Source: Hypomyces perniciosus
Taxonomy: Eukaryota; Ascomycota; Sordariomycetes; Hypocreales; Hypocreaceae
NCBI GenBank assembly: GCA_008477525.1
Contig: SPDT01000013.1
Coordinates: 915,501 to 979,500 of the forward strand
Reading direction: 5' to 3'
Length of the DNA stretch: 64,000 bases
A model generated the notes under the pieces. That model searched no databases and had not been told where the DNA came from. It worked only from the letters and a program-made list of their open reading frames with translations. Position numbers and translations under genes: made by a program. How positions within the stretch are numbered: position 1 is the stretch's first letter; each line of letters opens with the position of its first letter. Positions 23,491 through 35,800 of the stretch are shown here, piece by piece.

Positions 23491-25764
23491 TCATGGAACA
23501 GCCCCATTAAACATGCTGGCGTTATACAGCGGCCACTCATCATCTACCCACGCGACTAGCTCATCATACAACGCATGATCTTCTCCAATCTGCATCCGCG
23601 GCAATGTATACTCTGGTGTCATCACCATCATCGGTGCTGCCATCTGCGGCTCAGCCAGTCGTGTAGCACCGAAATCGTGATGGGGCGGCGCCGTCAACCT
23701 GCGCACGAGGACCCATAGGTGGTGAAGCGTGTTTAGGGAGGTTTTACCAATATAGGTGAGATTCTCCTCTTCCTTCTCAATACCGAATGAGATGTCCTGA
23801 TTTCTTGCCTCCAATTCCTCCGCAGAGACTTCTTCATCGGAAATGAGGTCCTCCAGGATAAGACAAACGGTTGCGTTGAAGATGAAATGCTGCTCGGCGT
23901 GCAGCGGGGCGGTTCGACTGATATTAACGGTAGCCATGTGCCGGCCCAGACGAATGTTGCGCCGTGCCGCAGCGATGCAGAGTTTGAGATGTTCGGATTG
24001 AGCATTTGTCTCAACCGACTGCACCATGAGGCGCCGGGCCACTGATTTCTTCACAGCGGCAAGGAACATGGGCCGTATGGCGAGGACAAGCAGCATATTG
24101 TATCTCATGTGGAGCAAGCAGCAGGCAGGATCGTTGCTCAGCCCGTCGGGGGACAGCTGAAGACGAGGCGGCAGTGTTGACTGCCATTGCTGCAGCATCC
24201 AAATGGCCTTGTCGGGCTGCCTGAATGCTTCTCCTCTTGCTGACTCCCAAGGCGCAACACGGTATGTGTTGCAGACTACATAGCCAGAGATGCGTGAGAG
24301 TTCAACGTTGGCCTTTAGTCCAGCAGCAGGTGGCATTGATCTAGGAGATGACAATTAGGCTCCAGAAACATAAAGTGAAGAAAACATGATGATGATGATG
24401 ATGATGGATGGAATAAACTTACGGAGCATCAGCTGGAAGCTGTATCCTAATGGCATCATCCATGATAATGTGTGGGCGCCCCATCAGACAGCTCAACCAA
24501 CGATCCATGATGTACGCTGTCCAAAACACCCTCTTACCCCTTTCGTCAACTAGACCCCTATGCACGCCGAGCATGATGCAAATATGCATGGCAGCAGCCA
24601 CGTGCATATACGCAGCGTCTCGTCTGTTCATCTCAATTAGATAATAGGCCATGAGGCACAGGGTAGCTACGTCACTGATGGTACAGCAACGGGTGATGTC
24701 CAGGGGATTTCCCACGAGCGTCGCGGCACGGGAAAAGTACGACTCGCTGAGCGTTGGTGTCGCCGCAATACCCAGCATCTCGTGGGATGTAGAGTTGGCC
24801 TGTGTGATGACGGCAAGTGCAGCATGGAAGAATGCCATGGGGCGATAATATTCATGCAGCTCCGAGTCTGAGGCATTGGGTGGTGGCGATGCTATGTGGG
24901 CGGGAGCTGTGTTAAATTCTCCCCACCAGTATATACCACCGCTGGGCCATTCGCCGTTGCCGTCCTGAATCAGATGCCTGAGCTTCGCAAGCATGCCCCC
25001 CAAGACGTCACCTATGGGAAGGGAGATTGGCTCTGTGTCTCGTTCAATCAATGGACGAGAGTCGTCGGTATAGTACCGCCCCAAGTCCGACAAGAATGCG
25101 GTCCCATCACGATCCTGGGACAATTGCGGTTCCACACGTGCCAGGGGCAACACCGCACCAAGGAGTTCTTTCAGGTGGTCCAGGAACGTTGCTCCACTCG
25201 TTTCGCCCAGGAAGCGTGCCGTCCCTTCGGGGTCTTGAAGGAGACGGCCCGCTGTCTGCTCATTATCCGGCTCCGGCTTGACCGTAGGTGCGCCGGGGAG
25301 TTGGATTTGCTCAGAAGGAAATGATGGAGCTGCAGAGAATGGGCTTGGTGAGGGCGAGGAGCCGTCAGGGGTAGCCGAAATATGATTGATCAGCTCCTGG
25401 CGCCGGGCTGGGTCAGGTATGGCTTCCTGAAGCGCCTTTTCATAGATGATGAGCGTTTTCTTTAGGTCGTCCAGCTCAGTACGTGCAAGGCTGACCTTTT
25501 CGACAGGGACTGGGTAGACACATTCCCGGCTGGATGCTGAGCATTGTCCGCAAGGATTTCCACCTGAACATTTGACGCGGCGCACATTGCAACTATTACA
25601 TCTGATGGCGGAAGAGTTAGAAACGGATAGAGAGGGTGAGACACGAGTAGTACTCACGCTGTGGCAACTCGTTTGCGCTGCTCAGGAGCTACCTTGTGAC
25701 GGCGAGGATTGACGGGCAACCGCTGTGTGGCCGACGATCGTTTGTCGGCATGGTCCAGCTGCAT
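23491..25764 (-). CDS. Zn2Cys6 fungal transcription factor
   Basis: Exons 25764-25658, 25601-24423 and 24340-23491, phase-2 introns of 56 and 82 nt with GTGAGT and GTAAGT donors, 711 residues. A binuclear zinc cluster lies at residues 37-63, C-x2-C-x6-C-x5-C-x2-C-x6-C (CNSCNVRRVKCSGG, then CGQCSASSREC). Basic residues precede it and a short coiled-coil linker follows (ARTELDDLKKTLIIYEKALQ). The fungal-specific transcription factor domain occupies about 240-600 (the MAYYLIEMNRRDAAYMHVAA region and GKRVFWTAYIMDRWLSCLMG). It is a nuclear DNA-binding regulator, likely recognising CGG triplets. It lies 2.5 kb from the ornithine monooxygenase, but siderophore genes are normally governed by GATA and HapX-type factors, so pathway control is not assumed. 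Intron 2 contains a (GAT)n repeat at 24387-24406. Confidence 0.9.
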
Positions 25765-28248
25765 GGTTCAGACTTTCGATTCGAGGTCTGTTTTACTCAA
25801 GCCGGACTTTGTACTTGGTAGAAGTAGTATCTCAATGCGTGTAGCTGCAGGGGTAACTGCAGAGACTATTCGTGTACAATAGAGAGAGGTAATAGGCCTG
25901 GCTCGACTTCGACTTCGGCTTCGGCTTCGGCTTCTCAGGCACGTCGACTTTTAGACAAGACCGCTCTGGGTTATCCAGTCAAGGAGAGACGGAGCAGCAG
26001 AATGAGGCCATACCCGTTATCATGTATCTATTATGTATGTGTCTTGAGAAACAGGCCTGCGGAGCCCTCGCGCAGGTGAATAATGCAAATGCAAGCAGTC
26101 GTAGTCGTAGTCGTAAGTCTGAGACTCGGAGTGATGGCAGATGCCGCTACCGCCCATTACGTCGAGCGATGAGTCCTCGTCTCATCGTATTAGCGCGTGA
26201 TCGCGTACGACAAACGGGCGAGTGTTACGAGTACGAAGACGCTTCGCAAGGCTGTCTGGGGATTTGACGATGATAGTAGCAGCAGTACTCCGTAGTACGA
26301 GTAGTAGTGGTGGTAGATAGGGATGCGGGGAGGCTAGAGAAAGATGGGGATGAGATGAGGTGGGAGAGGGCGCCATTGCGGAACAATCTTCCGGGCCCTG
26401 TTTGTGATTCGCTCGTTGGTTAGTTATCTAAGGTAGTATGTGGCGAGTTGCTGCATTTGCATCCCAGCCAAGCGCGTTGGATTGGAATTGATTAATGGAA
26501 AGGGTGCAAACAATAGGTACAGTATAAATAAGTCTCTATTTCATTTTTTTTTTTTTTCAATTATTGTTTGTTTTGTCGTGATGCCCTCAGAATCAACAAG
26601 CATTCGCTCCAATACAGGGCGCGCCCACTATCCCGTCAAGCCCGTCCACTGTCTTCGGAGCATTACCGACCGGGTAGTACTAGTTAGTGGCTGATCGCTA
26701 GCCCTACTCCGTACCTAGTCCTGGCTTAGCGGGCCCTTTGTCCGCGCTACGGGCGCGAGTGTGACGCATTTCTCGTGCAGAGAAGTGCGTGAGCACTTTG
26801 TTGTCCGTCCACGAAGTACGGAGTACGCAATGTCATGTCGTGTCCTAAGAATGTTTTTTTTAGGGAGAACGCAAGCCGCCAAATAGAGTCACCAACTTGT
26901 CTGCAAGCCTCCCGATTGGGACCTTGGGCATGAGTCAGGCCACGCTGTTAGTCACGAGGTACGCCAGGAACGGCTGACACATTAATACTATTACGACTCC
27001 GCACGTTAATATATTTGATGATTCCTTCGGTATTAGTAGTAGTCATATTAAGGACAAAAACAAGATCCACAAGGCCAAAATTGTTTCCTGGCAATGTCGA
27101 TTGTTATCGCCACATACGTCTCTTGCATTCGTGTCACATCCACCATCTTGCGTGTCCATCATCCATCGAATTCCATCCTCGCGCAAAGCCTTTCCGACCT
27201 CGGCACTACAACACTTCATGTCGGGAAGATTGAGAGACAGAGCTCGCTGACCATTGTGTTGCACCGCATCGTAAAATTGTGTTATCCTACGCCAAGCTCG
27301 CCGAGAGATGACATGTTCTCTATCGGTAGGCAGTTACTCCGTACTCTGTACTTTCATGTGATGACGTTCAGTTCAGCAGCCGTTTGTCTCCGCTATCCTC
27401 CTACTCGGTAATTGCTATGGCTCCGCCGTTATAGCCGTTTTCCATCGGTCCCGAAGTCTGTCTAGAGCGTCCGAGCCGGGCCCGACTAACCATCCATAAT
27501 GTATAAATACCTTCCTAAATACCTACCAAAATTCTCCGTAATTATAGCCAATTTTGGTTCCCTACGCTCCACCTCTATAGCTTGGCTTGTAATCTCACTC
27601 ATAATCGATAACAATCATCATCAGGGACCGTCTCGGTCAATGGTGGTAATAGGGGGTAGTATTTAGGATGCCAAACGAACAATTAAGAAAAAAGGGAGAC
27701 ACTATTAGACATGGCCTGATTTAGCTTTTCTAGAAAGTCCCACTTGCTGTTGGCTTTTGTACCATCAGGTACTCCGTGCCTTAGGTAGCTTCCACAGTAT
27801 TATGAGTTTTGCGGTGTAGGGAAAAACCTGTCCAGACTTCTTTCTTCCTTCAACCACAACTCTGCTTCCTCCGAAATTAAACAATGAGCCGAAACATCTT
27901 CCAACTCCGTGCTTACTTTGGGCTTAAAGGCCGATCGATCGATTGTCCTAGTCCAGCTTCTTTCGTGCCATGGCAGCGTCCTACCCTGCATCGAGCGCAA
28001 CTCCCAACGATTCGTGAAAGACGTGTCTATTGAGAAATCCCACAGCTGTTTGTCGATCTGGTATTTTCAGTACAAAAATTGCAAATGGAATACATGCTAT
28101 ACACTTTTTGATGCTACTAATGACCCCTAAGCTGCCATTGCCGATTCACGCCCTGGGAAACAGACCACCAAGGGTCAGGTTCAAAATCCGTCACCACCCT
28201 CCTCCCTCCAGGCTTCGGCGTTGCCTTCAATTTTCTTCCATTTCATGA
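25765..28248. other. Intergenic region upstream of the Zn2Cys6 gene
   Basis: About 2.5 kb with no supportable gene. It holds short degenerate repeats (a CTTCGG run at 25910-25935, GTAGTC at 26097-26115) and three of the dispersed TACGGAGTAC-type words (26705, 26817, 27335). It presumably contains the promoter of the Zn2Cys6 gene and the 3' end of the monooxygenase gene. Confidence 0.5.
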
Positions 28249-30005
28249 TTACTTGCGAACTCCGAAGATGGAATCGACCATCTCGCCTGACCGGGTGGCC
28301 AGGACAGATAGGAGCGTGTCACTTAGCTGCATGATGTTAGCACTGCTCGGTCTTGACCCTTTGATGCTATAATGCCGGATATCGACTTACCCCGTGTGTT
28401 CCCTCGCAGCAACCTTGGAGCCATACTCCAGATCCGTTTGCTACAGATCCCGGCTTGAATTTGACTTGATAATCGCGACCAACGGCCATCTTGCGCTCTC
28501 CTTGGTCCGTCTCGACATTCCACCCTGTGATTCCCTTGGCGAACTCTTGCACAAGGGGCGACGCCTTGGGCAACATGTCCCAGGTGTCCCGGAGAATCTC
28601 AACATGCGTATTTCGTTGGTAGCCCGTGGCGGCAATCAGCAGGTCCACCTCCAGCGTCTCCTCGTTGGCCAGGTCGACGAATCCCTCTAGCTCGCTATCC
28701 CTGATGTGCTGGACTTTGATCTCGAGGGCGTCATCTTGAGGCTCGATGCTGGTGATTTGTCGGCCACTCATGATGCGATGAGGCCACTTCGTCTCATCGG
28801 GTCCGAGCTCTCTCTTTTGATCATACATGCGCTCAAACAGCTCCTCGATGAGCTCCAGTCTCACCACACCATAATTCGTTGCGCGAGCTTCTGCTAACAG
28901 GCTGCTACGGTGTTTTGCTGATTTGGGAAAGAGGGTATCAATGTATTCTGGGTTGAAGACCGAGTTGACACTGCGAGCCAAGGTTAGAAGCATTGTCTCG
29001 ACGCAGCGACAGTCTTGAATCATCGAATCAGAGGGCAACTTACAAGGGAGAGTCGTCGCTGGGCCTGAGAAACTCCGGGCGCATTATCAGGTAGGTTTGC
29101 GAGTTGGGATACAAATTCTGGATGTTGTGGAAGATTTCTGCAGCACTCTGACCTGCGCCGACCACAGCCACGCGGCACGGGGCGCTCCTCTTGGGAAGGA
29201 TCTGCGGGACGGTGTACGCATATTGTGACGAGTGGATAATTCTGGGGTTCTTGGAGGGAAAGCTCTTGGGGAAGTTGGGCTGCCCACCGGCGGCAATGAG
29301 GACGTTGCGGCCCCGGTAAGAGAGAGTCTGACCTGTCTTGGTGTCTCGGGACTGAACAGTGAAAGTGCGGACAGCGCTGCTGGCCTTTGTTTCCGGAGCG
29401 ACGGAGACCACTTGTTGATTGTACTGAACAAGGTGGTTGAAAAACGAAGCGCACCAGCGGAGGTAATCTTCATACTCGACTCGCGCCGGCAGGAAAGTGC
29501 TCAGGTTGGTAAAGTCGATCAGCCGGTCATTGCGGTGGAGGTAATTGAGGAACGTGAACTCGGAGCGGGGATCCCGCAGAGTGGCCAGATCCTTGATGAA
29601 TGATATCTGCATCTTGGCGCCAGGGAGGAGCATGCCGGCATGCCAGGCGAAGCGAGTCTGCTTCTCGATGAACAGGACCTTGGGGACTGAGCCATCCGGC
29701 AGCAGCTTTTGACCAGAAGCCAAAGCATCGTGGATTGCGACAGCGACAGCAAGACTGGCGGGGCCGAAGCCAACGCAGATGAGATCGAATTCTGAGTCTG
29801 GATCGGCGGGAAGCAGATACGGCGACCTTTGGCTCTGTGACGGAGCCTCTGACTGATGCCCGTTGGCGTATGTCGTTGTGTGATCGCCATTCAACCTCGC
29901 CGCGCCGTTTGCGGCGCTGGTCAAGTGTGAGGAGGCATCGACGCCGTTGACATGGCCGTTCAGGGCACTAACGTCGTCCAGAGTAACCTCACTGTGAGGC
30001 GACAT
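28249..30005 (-). CDS. sidA: L-ornithine N5-monooxygenase
   Basis: Exons 30005-29044, 28970-28391 and 28326-28249, GTAAGT donors, 539 residues. It hydroxylates the delta-amino group of L-ornithine using FAD, NADPH and O2, the first committed step of hydroxamate siderophore synthesis. Visible motifs: FAD-binding [12 protein letters not shown] at about residue 79; substrate-region [25 protein letters not shown]-binding [11 protein letters not shown] at about 280; the ATGY-type LLIAATGYQ near 435; and the C-terminal [15 protein letters not shown] formed across the last intron. The N-terminal ~65 residues are Asn/Ser/His-rich and disordered. It is divergent from the NRPS across a spacer with iron-GATA-type sites, which predicts iron repression. 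Confidence 0.95.
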
Positions 30006-32140
30006 TTTGACAACCTACGAGGGAATTTCTGCTTTGGAATGGAGAAGGAAGAGAGAGAATGGTGTTACTGAAGATGAAGTTGGATGGGCGTGGACTTGGA
30101 GGGGGGAGAGCAGAAAGGGCTGATGACGCCGGTCCTCCGTCAGCAGTCTTATTTTGTTCCAACAAAGTTACTTTGGTCGTAATGGATAAGTATATAATTA
30201 TGAGCGATCCATCCAGGTTTTATCTGGTTCCTGACACCGGGGCCTACCGCAGTGGATTGTGCTCTCCCTGCAATAGGTGGAAGGGCTAAGAATTCAGCAT
30301 GGCTGCGGATTGGCTGGAGATGATCTCCTTGCAGGAGGGGGGTTATTGAGGTTGCGAGTGGGATGGGGGTGAAGGGAAAAATACGACTAGCCTCTGAAAT
30401 ATGCACATGTCTGATAGTTGGCTCCATATTTGCGGCGATCAAAGGGTCCATGGCATTATTAGAACGAATCCCTACTCGGATATTCCGTAATAGAGGTGAA
30501 TTCTGTATGGGATATTAAAATGATAAGATATAGTATAAATCTAGAAAATAATTGGTTTTGAAACATTAACATAGACTTGTACAAATACACCTTTTGCTCA
30601 TTGTTAAAATAAAATTTACTAAATTTGGATGTACTCCGAAGCAACTATATGTTGATAGGAAAATCTCTATATTTAACTATTTAATATATTGTATTCAGAT
30701 TCTTATTATTAATCGTAAGCATCAAACTCTATTCTTAACGTTATTGATGTGTCATCGTGTATTGGGTGGTCTTCTAGAACATGCCTACCTAGATCCTACC
30801 CATGTTGACCGTCCCTATAGCCTTCTACACCAGTTGAACATGCCCGAAACCAACCGTGCGTACGTATAGTGCTTGATGGATTCATTACTGCTACTACTAC
30901 TAGGAATAGTAGCATATCCAGGAGGGGAGCGGAGCTGCAGACACCATACTATACCAGACCATACACACCTTGCATGAAGCTGGGCGACCCAATGCAATGC
31001 CGGACAAGCATAATTCTACCTCGTACTACTACTAGTAGCTAAATTGCTTCCTTGTTAATGCAATCACTAGCTAGGTCGCCGTCAATGCACCTCGGTTGTA
31101 TCGGAGTGTCGGTTTGTGAAGCTCTGTCGAGTTTGTCAAGTCAAGCAATGACCAGGCCAGGCTAGGCCTCGGGGGTTTGGTCACCTTGCCGCCTCACCTG
31201 CGGATTGCAGATCTTGGCGTATATCAGGGGCTCCACGGCTTTTTGGTCACTAATGGCCATAACAGCAGGTACCAAATTGCAAAATTTGCGTGGGATGGGG
31301 GGGGGGCACCAATTCGCGATCTGATGAGATGGACAAACATATACAAGGACACATTCAAGACCCGGATCCTGGAGTCGGCATGGCGCCATTCCCGTTATAT
31401 TAGCCGATGACGGCCTCATAGTCTCCGCGGTTCAGCTTTCAAGGGCAAACTTGGTCGATGCTGGATGCTACAACTGCGAGCACGGAGACAAACGCCCCTT
31501 GAAGCTAGCTGGTGGCGCCATCATGGCGACGGCACTGCTAGACAGGCGGAGATTTGGTGAGGGAATTATCTGATCATCAGATAAAAAACGGATCTGATAA
31601 GATCTAGCTCCGTTGTTGGATCCGCATTTTGTTCGTTTCAACTCGGTAAACCTCGCATCACGAAGGCTGAAAAATTTTTCCCTCGATTTTAACAAGGGCG
31701 TCGACATGGACTCAAGCTCCCAGGTGTGCCACCTCACCTGTCTGATGCGTCTTTTCTGAACAACCAAGAATCGACAACCACCCCCGCGGCGGCACTCCCG
31801 CCCACTTTGGATGCCTGGGCCTGCGTGTTAGTGTTACATATACATACGGAGTTATTATTGTGTATGTATGTGTTTCGTATTTTGTACTCCGCACGGAGCG
31901 CTACCTACATAATGGATGGCGGTGCTACGTATATTCCTGATCCTAGCCCCGAGAATGAATCGTACCTACGAGGCACAAGCCGATGTCTCGGACGACACAA
32001 CAATGGAAGAGCTGGGCGTCCCCGTAGGCGACATTTGGTTGGCTGGGCTAATTTGCTCCGATGAAGAAGTCCTACGAGTTCATGGAGAGCGGAGCATCTG
32101 TCGTCGCAGTGCATGCGTCAGTCACACAGGCTGCTGCGGT
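30006..32140. promoter_or_regulatory. sidA-side part of the divergent siderophore promoter
   Basis: Non-coding. It holds the iron-GATA-type sites listed separately, an AT-rich block at about 30470-30750, and short CTACTACTAC runs near 30890 and 31025. One further near-match (TTATCTGGT, one mismatch to the reverse complement of ATCAGATAA) lies at 30220-30228, about 215 bp upstream of the sidA start. Confidence 0.6.
31566..31600. promoter_or_regulatory. Cluster of iron-GATA repressor sites (SreA type)
   Basis: TTATCTGAT (31566-31574), one spacer base, then ATCAGATAA (31576-31584) form a perfect 19-bp inverted repeat. ATCTGATAA follows directly at 31592-31600. All three match ATCWGATAA, the consensus bound by the SreA/Fep1/Urbs1/SRE family of iron-responsive GATA repressors. 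They lie about 1.3 kb upstream of the NRPS start and 1.56 kb upstream of the sidA start, in their shared spacer. Site matches are seen directly; binding is inferred. Confidence 0.8.
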
Positions 32141-32441
32141 TCATAGACCAACAAGAGCCCCTCGCGAGGAACTACTACTGCCCATGAGCCCATGCTTGCT
32201 GGTTTGCACAAGTCGATGTGGTTTGCCATGAGCTGTCTGTCCTCTCGGGATCTTGCCATTGCTGCCCAGCCCCATGCCGGCTATTCCGCCCTCGAGATAC
32301 CCAACACTGCGCAAACATTGTCCAGCACCGCGTACGAGTCCCACGAAGAGACGGCAGAGTCACACTTCTAGACACCCAAACATACCGATGGCCTCTCTGA
32401 ATATCCGCTTGCGACATAGTTGGTGGCTGCATCGCCGCCAT
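32141..32441 (-). CDS. Possible small gene between sidA and the NRPS
   Basis: Not recognised. Two exons, 32441-32386 and 32306-32141, with donor GTATGT and acceptor GCGCAG (79-nt intron, phase 2), would encode 73 residues beginning MAAMQPPTMSQADIQRGHRV. The joined protein is Gly-rich (GYLEGGIAGMGLGSNGKIPR) and ends in a Ser run and GALVGL, without signal peptide, membrane span or known motif. Three candidate Met codons lie within nine residues. The frame stays open upstream, so the true start could be earlier. The fit of a strong donor and acceptor with a compositionally consistent frame is the only support. It may be chance. Confidence 0.3.
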
Positions 32442-32877
32442 CTTGCCGTGTGCACCGTTCCTTACGCTCTGCTGATTAATTCCTTGATCCTGACAGGCTC
32501 GTTTTGCTCCCGCGGCGCTCCCACCTGCAGCGGGCTGTGGCCGAGGCGTCGAGTCGAACCGCTGCGGATGCTCCCTTGATGAATCACTGGCTTCCCGATT
32601 GGCTGGTATTCGAATTCTCGTGATCAGATGCGAAATAACGCGTGGAGTCCTGGGCCGCGAAGTGACCAACGAGCGTGGCGGGATTTCGCAGTGTAAGCGA
32701 CGACGATTCTCGACATCATCGTACTCGTAGGTAGAGACGAGCCATTCCACTTTTTGCGCGGATTTCACGGCAGCAAGCCCAGAAACGATTTTGATTGAGA
32801 AGACAAAAGAAAAAAAGAGGAGTGCGTAAGATTGGAGACTCTCTACGGAGTACATACTATTATTTTGCGCCGGCGCA
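32442..32877. promoter_or_regulatory. Proximal promoter of the NRPS gene
   Basis: 436 bp up to the NRPS start codon. It contains a TACGGAGTAC word at 32844-32853, only 24 bp before the ATG. No GATA-type site of the full consensus was seen in this part. Confidence 0.5.
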
Positions 32878-35800
32878 ATGGAATCCGAGCGCCAGAACCT
32901 GTCTATTCGCAACCCAAACCCCATCAAACTATCGGGTCCAAGCCTCTTACACCATCTGATCCAATCACCATGCGATGGACTGGCTTTGGAATATCTGAGC
33001 AATAACAAACGCACGTCGCTCTCATATCAAGAGCTCCATGATGCAGCTGATGTTCTCGCCGCGCGAATATCCCTCGCCAGTGGCGAGATCGAGGGACCAT
33101 TTGTCGTGCCTGTTCTCATCCACCAGTCGCCGCACTTATACATCGCCTTGTTAGCAATTCTAAAGGCTGGCGGTGCCTTTTGTCCTCTCAATGTTGATGC
33201 TCCCCCTGAGAGAGTCAACTTCATCCTCAAAGATGTCGCTTCGACTGTGGTCGTGGCTTCTGAGGAACTTGCCCCTCTGATACCCCCCCATAGCGACGTA
33301 AAAGTCATTCTGGTTGACAGGCAAGATAACACTCCAGCCCCGGAATCCATTAATCACCGCATCCCTGAACCGAATGATCTGGCATATGTTATGTATACGT
33401 CTGGATCGACCGGCACTCCCAAGGGCGTTGGCATATCGCACCTCGTAGCCACCCAGTCGTTACTGGCCCATGACCTTCATGTGCCAGAATTTTCCCGATT
33501 TCTCCAGTTTGCCTCGCCAACGTTTGATGTCTCTGTGTTTGAGATTTTCTTTCCCTTAATCCGGGGACGCACTCTGATCAGTGTCAACCGAAAGGAGATG
33601 CTGAATGATTTGCCTGCCGCCCTGTCGGAGATGAATGTTGACGCCTGTGAGCTGACACCGACTGTTGCGGCCAGTCTACTAAGAAGCAGAGAAAACGCCC
33701 CGACGTTGAAATTACTGCTCACAATTGGCGAAATGCTGAATGTGTCAGTAGTGCAGGAATTTGGTGGAGATGACAACAGAGAGAGCCTTCTATGGGCTAT
33801 GTATGGACCGACAGAGGCTGCAATTCACTGGCGAGTGCTCTCAATCTCGATTTAATTCTGTGGTCTAGCTGACACTTATTCTAGCACTCTTCAAGGAGGG
33901 TTCCAGGCCAGCTTTTCTACAAACAATATCGGCATACCCCTGGACACAGTATCTTGCTTTATCATAGAACCTGCATCGTCTCCTGAAACGAGCGGCGATT
34001 TTAAACTTCTTCCTATAGGTGAAGTTGGTGAGCTAGCGGTTGGTGGCCACCAGCTTGCCGACGGATACCTCAACCGCCCAGAACAAACCGCCGCGGCGTT
34101 TATATCCTCGCCATACGGACGAATATACCGAACCGGTGACAAGGCCCGTATGAGGAGTGATGGAACGCTAGAATGCCTGGGGCGAATGTCAGATGGCCAG
34201 GTCAAACTTCGTGGCCAACGAATTGAGCTGGGCGAAGTACAAGCAGCTGTCTTGAGGACGCCGGGTTGTCACGGCGCGGTCCCAGCTGTTATTGACTCAA
34301 TATTGGTTGTTTTCTGTGCCGTGGACGGCGGAGTTGCCGAGGAATTGATTCTGAGTCACTGTAGCAGCTGGCTTCCCCAGTTCATGGTTCCAGGCGAAAT
34401 GGTCCTGATGGAAGAGTTTCCTAGGTTGCCCAGCGGCAAGGTCGACACGAAGAGGCTAAAAACGGAGTTCAAAGACCGAAAATTTACTGAGGCTCAAGAT
34501 GACAGCGAATCTATAAGTCTTTCTGAGACGGAGGCGGCGCTTCTGCGCGTTCTGTCAGGAGTACTCAACGTTGAGGTGAACCATCGGATGACACTGGCTG
34601 CCGCCGGTGTGGACTCTCTCGTCGCAATCAGACTTGCATCGGCACTCCGAGCTGCAGGGTTTGAAGCGAGTGCAACAGAGCTGCTGAGCCTCAAAACAAT
34701 ATCAGATCTCTGTTCTACAGTCCAACCCCGAACACAGAGGGAATCGAACGAAACGGAGATGGTAGATCTCAGCCTGCTGACTGACTTGGATCGAATTTCA
34801 GAAAGCAATTTTGGCCTTCAAAAGATTCTCGACTTAGTAGAAGACATCCTACCATGCAGTTCACTGCAAACAGCAATGCTGGCTGAGACAGCACAGCAGC
34901 CGGACGCATACTGGAACGACGTTGAGCTGGAAGCAGCTTCAGGTATCACAGCGAAAGAGATCTCAGAAGCAGTGCATCAACTGGCCTTTCGAAACGAGAT
35001 ATTACGGGCAGGATTCATCCACCATCAAGGTGGCTTTGTGTCTCCTGTTTTCAAAACGCTTCGCAGCGAACAGGTTCAAATTGTCGATGCTTTCCATGAG
35101 CTGGATCTTTCAGGCTCTGACGAGCTGCTCTCTCCTCTTCGAGTGCAAATACAGGATGGTGGATCTGAAAATGGCACAAGGATCCTGATTCGTATTCATC
35201 ATGCCATTTATGATGGCTGGTCAATGGATATCATGTTGTCGGATTTGGCGGGATTATTGTGCGGGACACAGTTGCCGTCACGACAGCAGTTTCGGAATTT
35301 CATCAAGTACTCAAACGATGTTCCAAGAAGTCATTCAGATAACGCAATGTCATTTTGGACTGAGCATCTGCTTGGTTGGAACAAGGCTCCTCTCCCTAAA
35401 TTGAGTGCTCGACCAGCCGAGACCAATCAAATTCTGACCAGGAGAACCCAGATTGACATTCCCCCAGAGATCATGGAGCGGGCTACAAAAAAGACTGGCT
35501 GTAGCCCGCAGGTGTTCTTCCAGGCGGCTTTGGCATTGGTTTGGAGCGGTATTTTGGGCAGTTCGGATGTTTTGATAGGGTCTGTAACATCCGGCAGAAC
35601 CGTTCCTGTTGACGGCATTGAGGAAATCCTCGGACCCTGTATTGCCTCTATGCCTCTTAGAATCAACATCAACAACGCGGCGGCAATCCTGGACGTTCTG
35701 ACAAACATCAACTCCAGCAACCGAGGCATCATGGAACACTGCGCGCTGCCATTGTCAGAGATAAAGAGGCTTACGGGATTGCAAGCTGCCGAAAGTCTTT

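Noticed and set aside
27480..27600. Possible transposon remnant in the AT-leaning intergenic text
   Set aside because: No terminal repeats, target duplications or coding relic could be identified.
32253..32579. 108-residue plus-strand frame upstream of the NRPS
   Set aside because: Low-complexity Arg/Pro/Ser composition and no motif. The opposite strand offers a better spliced model.
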